A DNA stretch of 47,421 nt from JAYEIA01 sp964472505 (lineage in GTDB: Bacteria > Bacteroidota > Bacteroidia > Bacteroidales > JAADGE01), in the NCBI GenBank assembly GCA_964472505.1, contig CAYYQW010000023.1, positions 1 to 47,421 on the forward strand. The letters are read 5' to 3'. The first letter of the stretch is position 1; each line of letters opens with the position of its first letter. A program made the translations under genes and the position numbers. Below, piece after piece: positions 25,378-33,196 of the stretch. The notes under the pieces were generated by a model that saw only the letters and a list, made by a program, of their open reading frames with translations, made no database searches and was not told the DNA's origin.

Positions 25378-27335
25378 AAAAGCAATTGATATATTTACTG
25401 ATGGGCTTGCTATTTTCAGCAAGTATTTCGGCAACTGCTTCGGCACAAATAATTTTTGAAACAGCTAAAAGCGAACGCATTGCAAACTATACAATTAATG
25501 TAGCTTTGGATACTGAGCATAAGATGCTTACAGGCAAAATGCTGCTTGAATGGAAAAATCCGTCGCGTGATACCATTTCCGAGCTTCGTTTTCACAGCTA
25601 TATGAATGCTTTTTCAAACTCGGAAAGCAGCTTCATGAAAAAGGCCGGTTACTTCAATACGGATGAGCTTGAAAAAAAAGACTGGGGCTATCTGCAATTA
25701 GACAGATTCAGAGTTTCGGAAGGCGAAAATCTGATTCGAAAATACCGATATATCAGCCCCGACGATAACAATGAAGCCGACCGAACGGTTTTTTCGGTAG
25801 ATTTGGAAGAGCCGGTTCTTCCGGCAGAAAGCATTTCGCTTGAAATGGAATTCACCGTAAAATTACCCAAAATATTTGCCCGTACCGGATATTACGAGAA
25901 TTTTTATCTAATCGGACAATGGTTTCCAAAAATAGGCGTGTATGAAAACCGCAAGTGGCATTGTCATCAATTTCATGCGAATTCTGAGTTTTATTCAAAC
26001 TTCGGGCTTTACGAAGTGAACATAAATCTGCCGCAGGACTATCTGACCGGTGCTACCGGCGTATTAATAAAAACCACAAAACATAAAAACGGAACCAAAA
26101 CCATGCACTACCGCGCCGAGGATGTAGTGGATTTTGCCTGGACGGCAAGCAACAAATACACGGTAGCGGAAACCGAATACAAAGGAACAGCCATTCGCCT
26201 GATGCTGCAGCCCGAACACTTAAACCAAAGCAACCGATATCTCAGCTCACTGAAAATTGCCTTAGATTATTTTTCCGAAAAATTAGAGCCTTATCCCTAC
26301 CCTGTCATAACGGTTGTTGACCCGCCTCTTGGCGGAATTGCGGCAGGCGGCATGGAGTACCCGGGTTTTATCACGGGGGTTTCATCCAAATACATGCCTA
26401 AAGGATTAAGACTTACCGAACGCATTACAATTCACGAATTTGGGCATCAATACTTTATGGCGCTGATTGCCACCGATGAATTCAGAGAAGCTTGGTTGGA
26501 TGAAGGCTTAAACAGCTATTTCGAAACACGAATAATGAATGAAGCTTACGGTCAAAACCAATCCTTGATTGACTTTTGGGGCTTCACACTCGGTGATGCA
26601 GATTTCTACAGAAGCGGTTATGCCAATCACCCGTTTTCAGATCTCACAAGAATTAATCAATATGCTTGGGATTTTCCCGAATACTCATATTCGGTTATGA
26701 ACTACAACAAACCGGCCACATTTCTTATCGGCCTGGAACGCATGCTCGGAACTGAATGTATGAATGATATATTTAAAACATATTATGAGCAATTCAAATT
26801 CAAACATCCTAAAACACAAGACTTTGTAAATATTGTAATTAAAAAAGCAGCCGAACAAACCGACAATATCTACTCCGACTATCCGGAAGCCTTTTTTGAA
26901 CAATTCCTGAATACATCTGCTGTTTGTGATTATGCGGTAAAAAATGTAAAACAAAAAGAAGAATCTCGATACACCGGCTTTTTTGGAAAGGATAAAACTT
27001 TTGAAGATAAACCGGAAACCGGAAACTTCATAACGGAAGTAATTTTAGAACGCAAAGGCGACTTTATTACTCCGGTTGAAATTGAAATGATTTTCAATAA
27101 TGGTGATACACTTCAAAAAGTCTGGGACGGAGAATCACAATTAAAAACTTACAAATTTTTAGGAAGTGCTAAAATAGTATCTGTCGAAATAGACCCGGAT
27201 AAAAAAATGTATTTCGATATCAATCATAATAATAACAGCTATACCTTAAAGCCTGAGAAAGCAGGCATACGAAAATATGTGTTAAAAGTTCTGTTTTGGC
27301 TGCAAAATATCATGCAATTCACTACTTTTTTTTAA
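25374..27335 (+). CDS. secreted M1-family metallopeptidase
   Basis: A 653-residue protein with signal peptide at 1-24 (ending ATASA). An N-terminal beta domain (about 30-265) with FYLIGQWFPKIGVY precedes the gluzincin catalytic domain. GGMEYPG at about 327-333 resembles the exopeptidase GxMEN loop. The zinc motif HEFGH is at 354-358 and the third ligand Glu377 is in WLDEG. Such enzymes remove N-terminal residues from peptides. The C-terminus ends in a hydrophobic stretch (VLFWLQNIMQF), unusual for a soluble member, which may contact the membrane. The ATG at 25374 is chosen because it begins the signal peptide in frame; a duplicated ATG 56 bases upstream is out of frame. It is distantly related to the M1 gene at the right end of the window. 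Confidence 0.92.
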   Translation: MKKQLIYLLMGLLFSASISATASAQIIFETAKSERIANYTINVALDTEHKMLTGKMLLEWKNPSRDTISELRFHSYMNAFSNSESSFMKKAGYFNTDELEKKDWGYLQLDRFRVSEGENLIRKYRYISPDDNNEADRTVFSVDLEEPVLPAESISLEMEFTVKLPKIFARTGYYENFYLIGQWFPKIGVYENRKWHCHQFHANSEFYSNFGLYEVNINLPQDYLTGATGVLIKTTKHKNGTKTMHYRAEDVVDFAWTASNKYTVAETEYKGTAIRLMLQPEHLNQSNRYLSSLKIALDYFSEKLEPYPYPVITVVDPPLGGIAAGGMEYPGFITGVSSKYMPKGLRLTERITIHEFGHQYFMALIATDEFREAWLDEGLNSYFETRIMNEAYGQNQSLIDFWGFTLGDADFYRSGYANHPFSDLTRINQYAWDFPEYSYSVMNYNKPATFLIGLERMLGTECMNDIFKTYYEQFKFKHPKTQDFVNIVIKKAAEQTDNIYSDYPEAFFEQFLNTSAVCDYAVKNVKQKEESRYTGFFGKDKTFEDKPETGNFITEVILERKGDFITPVEIEMIFNNGDTLQKVWDGESQLKTYKFLGSAKIVSVEIDPDKKMYFDINHNNNSYTLKPEKAGIRKYVLKVLFWLQNIMQFTTFF

Positions 27336-27354
27336 ACCGATAAATGTTATTGCC

Positions 27355-27858
27355 ATGAAACAATTTCTTATTCTACTCTTCATCGCGCTTATGATAAGTC
27401 CGCTTGCCGGACAGACCAAATCCGAACCGGTTTTGCAAATTTCGCATAAATCAAAAGATAAAACCAAATATGTGAAAATTGGAAGAAATGTAAAAGTATA
27501 TACGGCAGACAAAAAGATTAAAGGGCGTTTGGACAGCATAGCTCCAAACAAGTTATATTTAAAAGGCCAAGTTGTGAACATTGACCAAATAGAAAGCGTA
27601 CGATTTAAATTACGCGGTACTCAAATAGCCGGTGCTGTTGTGGGAACAGGCGGACTGCTAATTACCGGAGCCGGCATTATGGTCATAGCCCAAAATGCAG
27701 GAGACAGTTCTTTAGGAGGTGCTTTGGGAAGACTGATTGGCGGAGTGATTACCGCTGTAGGCCTTATCCCGACCTCTCTCGGAACTACAATTTTTTTAAT
27801 CGGTAAGTCTTATAAAGATAAAAAATGGGAATTTGAAGCTGCCGAGTTAGTTCATTAA
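27355..27858 (+). CDS. small secreted/membrane protein of unknown function
   Basis: A 167-residue protein with a signal peptide (1-19, ending LAGQ). It has a beta-rich segment (about 38-85, VKIGRNVKVYTADKKIKGRLDSI...NIDQIESVRFK), then two glycine-rich hydrophobic segments (about 88-112 and 122-150) that look like membrane helices. The pattern of a small beta domain followed by a glycine-rich hydrophobic pair is common in Bacteroidota hypothetical proteins. It begins 19 bases after the M1 peptidase stop and is probably co-transcribed with it. No function can be assigned. Confidence 0.75.
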   Translation: MKQFLILLFIALMISPLAGQTKSEPVLQISHKSKDKTKYVKIGRNVKVYTADKKIKGRLDSIAPNKLYLKGQVVNIDQIESVRFKLRGTQIAGAVVGTGGLLITGAGIMVIAQNAGDSSLGGALGRLIGGVITAVGLIPTSLGTTIFLIGKSYKDKKWEFEAAELVH

Positions 27859-27923
27859 CTATTTGCATACAACAAACAAAACTCATAATGCCAATAATAA
27901 TCAATTAAAATGAAGCACTTAAA

Positions 27924-28862
27924 ATGAATATTTTCCAAGCATATTTTTCAGGACTAAGAAAAGCAGCCGGTTTGCCTCGACCTGTTTTTGTTATTTATTT
28001 TGTAAATCTATTGTTGGCATTGCTTATTGTATTTCCGCTATACAGCATTACCAATACAGAAATAGGCGCAAGCCTAAACGTAAACAGTCTGTTGGAACGG
28101 TTTAGTTGGTCGGTATTCAGCGACTTTTTCAGAGATAACTCCGGGGCAATAAAAGCTGTTTTGGCACAGGTAAAATGGATACTGCTTATTTACTGGCTGC
28201 TGTCGGTTTTCTTTGCCGGCGGAATTATTCGTACTCTAAATGAAGACAAATTCAGCATGGCATCTTTCTTTCACGGTGCCGGTTTTAACTTTTTCCGATT
28301 TCTGGGCATCAGCATTATTGTATTACTTCTGCACATGCTTGTTATTCTTATCATTTATATTCCGGCATTTCTGATTATAACGGAATCTGATTTCGGAAGT
28401 GAAACGCCCATTGTTATCACCCTTGGAATTGCTTTTGCACTTCATGCTTTTCTGCTGGTATGGTTGTTTGCCCTAAATGATTACTCAAAATTTTATGCCG
28501 TTCTGCATAACAAAAACTCTCTAAATGCCTTTGCCGGTGGCTTTCGCTATGTCCTTAAAAAATTCGGAAAAGCGTATTTTTTATATCTTTTTTTACTCAT
28601 ACTGCCGGCTGCAAGCGTTTACGGCTACTTCAGAGCCGACGCCGAAATAGACACGCATACAAAAAACGGTCTTATTGCCGCTTTCTTTGTGCAACAAGGC
28701 TTTATCATCCTAAGAATTTGGTTTAGAATATGGATATTTGCCTCACCGCTTAAAATGTACAAAAGAGATTTTGAAAAACAAAGCATACCGGCTGCTGAAA
28801 AAACTCCGGTAAGCATTTCCGAAACAGAAAAAACCACCGATACGGAGGAAGCAAAAAAATAA
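27924..28862 (+). CDS. six-helix integral membrane protein of unknown function
   Basis: A 312-residue protein with likely transmembrane helices at about 20-42, 83-103, 124-152, 160-184, 214-236 and 248-272. The cytoplasmic C-terminal tail is Thr/Glu/Lys-rich. There are no catalytic motifs or binding loops that I recognise. The overall pattern recalls DUF4013-type or YihY-like membrane proteins, but I would not name it. It sits 65 bases after the previous gene, in the same rightward run. Confidence 0.8.
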   Translation: MNIFQAYFSGLRKAAGLPRPVFVIYFVNLLLALLIVFPLYSITNTEIGASLNVNSLLERFSWSVFSDFFRDNSGAIKAVLAQVKWILLIYWLLSVFFAGGIIRTLNEDKFSMASFFHGAGFNFFRFLGISIIVLLLHMLVILIIYIPAFLIITESDFGSETPIVITLGIAFALHAFLLVWLFALNDYSKFYAVLHNKNSLNAFAGGFRYVLKKFGKAYFLYLFLLILPAASVYGYFRADAEIDTHTKNGLIAAFFVQQGFIILRIWFRIWIFASPLKMYKRDFEKQSIPAAEKTPVSISETEKTTDTEEAKK

Positions 28863-28977
28863 AAGCAACTAAGCACTTTGCCAAAGAAGCAATAAGCATA
28901 GCCCTCTTTTACACTTTTCACAAAAAAAACCGTAATTTTACCTCCGTATATTACGCAGTAACCAATATTCTTATATC

Positions 28978-31785
28978 ATGAAAAAAAAAACATTATTCAT
29001 ACTGCCCATAATTTTTACTCTTAACGCTTTATTTGCGCAAGAGCAAGCTCCGCCGGATAAGCACCGCAAAGCAATTGAGACTAAACACGCACGCATAATT
29101 TTTTCTAAAGAATTGGGCATAAACGCCCAAAAAGCTGCATTTCTCATAGACTCGCTCTACCAAACGCAAAGCAAAAGCTTAGATGCATACCCTGAAAAAG
29201 TTCCCGTACTGCTGTATAATAAAACCGTTATTTCAAACGGTTATGCCGCTCTGTATCCGCGCCGCTCGGCCTGGTACACAACCGGCATGCAAGATCCAAC
29301 GGAATTGGGAAATGCCGATTGGCTGACAACACTCGGAATTCATGAATTTAGGCACATTGTGCAATACGAAAAATACAATCAGCATTTCACAAAATTTTTA
29401 TCATTTTTATTCGGTGAAACCGGTATTGTTATGGGGCGCTGGTCGGTGCCGTTTTGGTTTTCGGAAGGCGATGCCATTACAGCGGAAACAGCCTACACCA
29501 TAGGCGGGCGCGGTCGTATTCCTAAATTTGAAATGCCTGTTAAAACCCTCTTGGCTGCAGATATTAAATACAAATATCCGAAGGCAAAATTGGGCAGTTA
29601 CAAAAATTACTATCCGAGCCACTATCATTTAGGCTGGCTGTTGGTTTCCTATGCGCGGCTTAAATACGGAGCCGATGTATGGGCTCAAACTTTAGACCAT
29701 ACGTCAAAAATCTCTTTTTGGCCCTACGCTTTTTCTCGCGGACTGAAAAAACACACCGGACTCAATGAGCGTGCGCTTTATGATGAAGCCATGCAGTATT
29801 ATGATTCGCTGCAAACCGAAAATCTTAAAAACCGAAACTTTTCCGAACTACGGATTCTTTCTCCCGAAACAAATGTTTACACAACCGTTAAAGAAGCCGA
29901 ATACACCGATGCGGGAGAAATCATCTTTTTAAAATCCGACCTAAAGAAAATCAAACATTTTTATAAAACAGACAAAAACGGAGAAACCGAAAAATTATTC
30001 CCTACTGTAGCACAAATGTTTTCTGCTGAAGCTGATAAAATATGTTTTACGAAAACTTTTTTCGATAAGCGCTATAATTATCAAACTTACTCGGATATCA
30101 TGCTTTTTGATTTAAAAACAAAAAAATTGAAACGCCTTACGAAAGAACAAAAGTACTTCGCTCCTGCCCTTTCGCCCGACGGGAAAAAAATTGCACTGGC
30201 AGAGCACAATGACAGTATGCAAAGCCGACTTGTGATAATTGATACGGATTCGGGTAAGCTGCTGAAAAAGTTCCCCAATCCGAAAAATGATTTCCTGCGC
30301 ACACCGGTTTGGTCGCCCGAGGGAAACCAAATAGCCTTTACAGCCGGAAACGAAAAAGGCTTATCGCTGATTCTTATTGATTATGAGAGCGGTAAAACCG
30401 ATACAATCATAAATCAAAGCAAGGAAGTAATCGGCCGGCCGGCTTTTTACAAAAACTTTCTGCTTTATAATTCAAATTACGACGGTATCGGAAACATCTA
30501 TGCCGCCGATACGGAAAGCGAAAAGAAATACCGTGTTACATCCGTACCGTACGGAATTTACAATCCGAAAATACAGGGCGACAGTATGTTGGCGGATTAC
30601 TATACAAAAGACGGCTACAAAACAGCTTTTGTGAAATTGGATGATAACAAATGGGAACATAAAGAAAAAATTAAAAAATACTCGAGTAAACGTGTGGAAA
30701 CATTAACCGAACAAGAAAATCATGTAAAACTTATTGAATATGACGGTTTATCCAAAAATACTTACCCGACAAAAGCCTATAAACCCATGCGTGATGCCGT
30801 TAAAATTTACGGTTGGGGATTTTATTCCGATTACGAATCCCAAATCAGCTTTAATATCTACAGCAACAATTTGCTGAATACCGTAAGAAGTTCGGCCGGC
30901 ATTAGCTATAACGTAAATGAAGAAGCTTTCGGCAGTTCGCTCAATGTAGAATTTGCAAAATATTATCCCATATTTAAAGTTTACGGAAGCTACAACCAAC
31001 GCTACCTCAATTACGAAACACAGAAAGTTGAAGATTATTGGGACGAATGGCAAAGCGGCCTGAGTGTTACTTTACCCATACGTCTGAAAGCCGGTGTATG
31101 GAACAGCAGTTTGGAAGTTGAAACGGATATCGGTCTCTTATCGGTGCGCGATAAAGAATTACGCTATTTATCACAATTCGGAAACGGGGAGTTTATAAAA
31201 GCCGATTATTCGGTATTTTGGTATCGTCAACAGCGTAAAGCCCACCGAGATATTTACCCGAGATTTGGGAGCCTTGTGCATACGCAATTTCGCCATTTGC
31301 CGTTTTCCGGCTATAATGCCGGTCAATTTTCTTTCATAAGCAAACAATATCTGCCCGGGCTTTTTGCTAATCACTCCTTCTCGCTTGCTTATGCTTATGA
31401 ATCTCAGCCCGGTCCCGGGGAGAATTATGCCAATTATTACCTGTTTCAATCGCCCGTTCGTTTTGCGCGCGGTTATGACCCACCTGCGTTTACTAATTTA
31501 CATAAGTTTAGCAGCGAATATCATTTGCCTGTGTGGTATCCGGATTTTGGATTGAGCCCGGTGATATACTTCAAACGCCTGCGAGCCGGTGTCTTTTTCG
31601 ATTATGTTGATGCCGTTTCCTTTGAAGGTTCTCAAAATATTTATCCGTCCATAGGCTCTGAGTTGTATTTGCAATTTAACCTATTGAACTTAGAACAAAG
31701 CATAGAAATAGGCGGGCGTGCTTCTTATCTTTTTGATAATGAAATACCTGTTTTTGAATTAATTATGGCAAGTTTACCGTTTTAA
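28978..31785 (+). CDS. HExxH peptidase / beta-propeller / outer-membrane barrel fusion
   Basis: A 935-residue secreted protein (signal peptide 1-20, ending LFAQ). Residues about 30-270 form a peptidase-MA-like gluzincin domain with HEFRH at 122-126 and the likely third zinc ligand Glu163 (WFSEGDA). Residues about 285-540 are WD40/PD40-type beta-propeller repeats (ALSPDGKKIAL, PVWSPEGNQIAF). Residues about 605-935 are amphipathic beta strands rich in aromatics and end in Phe (IMASLPF), as expected for an outer-membrane barrel. This would display the peptidase at the outer membrane. Ten A bases run directly after the ATG. It lies 115 bases after the membrane-protein gene and may have its own promoter. 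Confidence 0.85.
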   Translation: MKKKTLFILPIIFTLNALFAQEQAPPDKHRKAIETKHARIIFSKELGINAQKAAFLIDSLYQTQSKSLDAYPEKVPVLLYNKTVISNGYAALYPRRSAWYTTGMQDPTELGNADWLTTLGIHEFRHIVQYEKYNQHFTKFLSFLFGETGIVMGRWSVPFWFSEGDAITAETAYTIGGRGRIPKFEMPVKTLLAADIKYKYPKAKLGSYKNYYPSHYHLGWLLVSYARLKYGADVWAQTLDHTSKISFWPYAFSRGLKKHTGLNERALYDEAMQYYDSLQTENLKNRNFSELRILSPETNVYTTVKEAEYTDAGEIIFLKSDLKKIKHFYKTDKNGETEKLFPTVAQMFSAEADKICFTKTFFDKRYNYQTYSDIMLFDLKTKKLKRLTKEQKYFAPALSPDGKKIALAEHNDSMQSRLVIIDTDSGKLLKKFPNPKNDFLRTPVWSPEGNQIAFTAGNEKGLSLILIDYESGKTDTIINQSKEVIGRPAFYKNFLLYNSNYDGIGNIYAADTESEKKYRVTSVPYGIYNPKIQGDSMLADYYTKDGYKTAFVKLDDNKWEHKEKIKKYSSKRVETLTEQENHVKLIEYDGLSKNTYPTKAYKPMRDAVKIYGWGFYSDYESQISFNIYSNNLLNTVRSSAGISYNVNEEAFGSSLNVEFAKYYPIFKVYGSYNQRYLNYETQKVEDYWDEWQSGLSVTLPIRLKAGVWNSSLEVETDIGLLSVRDKELRYLSQFGNGEFIKADYSVFWYRQQRKAHRDIYPRFGSLVHTQFRHLPFSGYNAGQFSFISKQYLPGLFANHSFSLAYAYESQPGPGENYANYYLFQSPVRFARGYDPPAFTNLHKFSSEYHLPVWYPDFGLSPVIYFKRLRAGVFFDYVDAVSFEGSQNIYPSIGSELYLQFNLLNLEQSIEIGGRASYLFDNEIPVFELIMASLPF

Positions 31786-31810
31786 AAATTATAAAAAAAA
31801 TAATCTTGTA

Positions 31811-32350
31811 ATGCTTATACAATCTAATGATTTTTTGTTGCGAGAATTAAAAAAAAGCGATGCAAAATCCGTGGCAAAACATGCCAATAACTATAAAATA
31901 AAACGCTATCTAACCGACTCATTCCCGCATCCTTATACACCGCAGGATTTTCTTGCATTTTACGAACTTTGTAACAGTGCAAACGACTTAGTATGCGCAG
32001 TCGAAACAAATGGAGAAGCTGCCGGCATTATCAGCTTAAGCTTAAAAAAAGGCATGGAAAAACCTTCGGCCGAAATCGGCTATTGGCTCGGAGAGAAATA
32101 TTGGGGAAAAGGAATAATGGCTCGTGCCATAAAAGAAATGGTAAAATACGGTTTTGAAAATTATAATTACCTCAATAAAGTATTTGCTCATATCTACGAT
32201 TTCAACACCAACTCACAAAAAGCAATCGAAAAAGCCGGCTTTTACAAAAACACGGTATTCAAAGAGCATATAGTTGCAGAAAAGAAACTCAGAGATGTAT
32301 TTTTTTACGAATTATTCAGAAAAGACTATGAAGCAAGTTACAAGCTATAA
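31811..32350 (+). CDS. GNAT N-acetyltransferase, RimJ/RimL type
   Basis: A 179-residue enzyme that would transfer an acetyl group from acetyl-CoA to an amine, such as a protein N-terminus or small molecule. The family features are the N-terminal LLRELKKSDAKSV, AEIGYWLGEKYWGKGI at 87-102 carrying the acetyl-CoA loop (G-K-G), and the C-terminal NTNSQKAIEKAGF strand-helix at about 137-149. It begins 25 bases after the barrel-peptidase stop. Its 3' end overlaps the YigZ-family gene by 23 bases. The substrate cannot be told from sequence. Confidence 0.9.
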   Translation: MLIQSNDFLLRELKKSDAKSVAKHANNYKIKRYLTDSFPHPYTPQDFLAFYELCNSANDLVCAVETNGEAAGIISLSLKKGMEKPSAEIGYWLGEKYWGKGIMARAIKEMVKYGFENYNYLNKVFAHIYDFNTNSQKAIEKAGFYKNTVFKEHIVAEKKLRDVFFYELFRKDYEASYKL

Positions 32351-32948
32351 AACCATTGAATCAAAATCAGAAGGTTTTTTTAAGGACCGAGGCAGCAAAT
32401 TTTACGGTTTTGCTTTTCCGGTCAATAATGAAGAGGAAATTGAAATACATCGTGAAAATCTTCGTAAAGAATATCACGATGCCCGGCATCATGTATATGC
32501 TTTTCGGCTCGGGAGAGCCGGCAAAACCTACCGTGCTTCCGACGACGGCGAACCCTCCAATTCATCCGGCCCGCCGGTATTGGGCCAAATAAAATCCGCA
32601 AAACTTACCGATGTATTGGTTGTGGTAATACGTTACTTTGGCGGCACCAAACTGGGTGTACCCGGTTTAATTAATGCCTATAAAACCGCTGCGGAAGATG
32701 CGCTCAATAATGCAAACATTATCACTAAAAAAATCAAAACGAAAGTTAAACTATATTACGATTATGAATATACAAATTCCGTGATGAGTTTTCTGCACAG
32801 CGAACCCATTGAGATTTTAGATCAAAAATTTGAAGCAAATTGTGAAATCACGGCTGCCCTTCCGGTAAATCAAACCGAAAAAATCCTGCAAAAACTGGAT
32901 AATATAAAAGGAATAAAATACAAGAGGTTGGAAGAATTTTGTAAATAA
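32328..32948 (+). CDS. IMPACT/YigZ-family protein
   Basis: A 206-residue cytosolic protein. The start is set at the ATG at 32328 (MKQVTSYKTIESKSEGFFKD) because the family begins with this segment; an in-frame ATG at 32274 would add 18 unrelated residues inside the upstream gene. The conserved IMPACT core is at about 50-127: ARHHVYAFRLG, YRASDDGEPSNSSGPP, VVIRYFGGTKLGVPGL. A C-terminal ferredoxin-like DUF1949 domain follows. YigZ relatives bind nucleic acid or ribosomes and some have been called prolidase-like; the role here is undetermined. It overlaps the acetyltransferase gene by 23 bases in another frame, so the two are translationally coupled. Confidence 0.92.
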   Translation: MKQVTSYKTIESKSEGFFKDRGSKFYGFAFPVNNEEEIEIHRENLRKEYHDARHHVYAFRLGRAGKTYRASDDGEPSNSSGPPVLGQIKSAKLTDVLVVVIRYFGGTKLGVPGLINAYKTAAEDALNNANIITKKIKTKVKLYYDYEYTNSVMSFLHSEPIEILDQKFEANCEITAALPVNQTEKILQKLDNIKGIKYKRLEEFCK

Positions 32949-33123
32949 AGTTAATTTTCTTCATTTATTTTCGAGCAGGAAGTCTTTAAAACTCACACAC
33001 ACTCACATTCTTCCAACCTGCAACACCAACACCAACACATTGGTATTTAAAATATTATCTGTAAATATACGGTAAAATTTTTGAGTTGAAAGGCATTTTT
33101 GTATTTTTTTAAAACCCAAATAA

Positions 33124-33177
33124 GCATTCCAATCAATCTTTTTCCTGGGAAAGGATTACTAAGACTGATTGGAATGC
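33124..33177 (-). terminator. structured hairpin downstream of S9 peptidase gene
   Basis: A perfect 12-bp outer stem, GCATTCCAATCA (33124-33135) with TGATTGGAATGC (33166-33177), encloses a second possible 7-bp stem. It lies 20 bases after the S9 peptidase stop, on its transcript. The tail after the stem read leftward is only moderately T-rich (TTATTTGGGTTTT), so it may end or protect the mRNA. Confidence 0.55.
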
Positions 33178-33196
33178 CATATTCGGTTCGTACAAT

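Larger units (their letters stand above)
25273..25384 (+). repeat. perfect 56-bp tandem duplication spanning a promoter and start codon
   Basis: Bases 25273-25328 are repeated exactly at 25329-25384. Each copy carries a TATTTTTG (-7 type) element and ATGAAAAAGCA. The sequence after the second copy (ATTGATATATTTACTG) is similar to the repeat start (ATTCATATATTTATCG), which suggests slippage or recombination between short homologous stretches. Confidence 0.97.
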
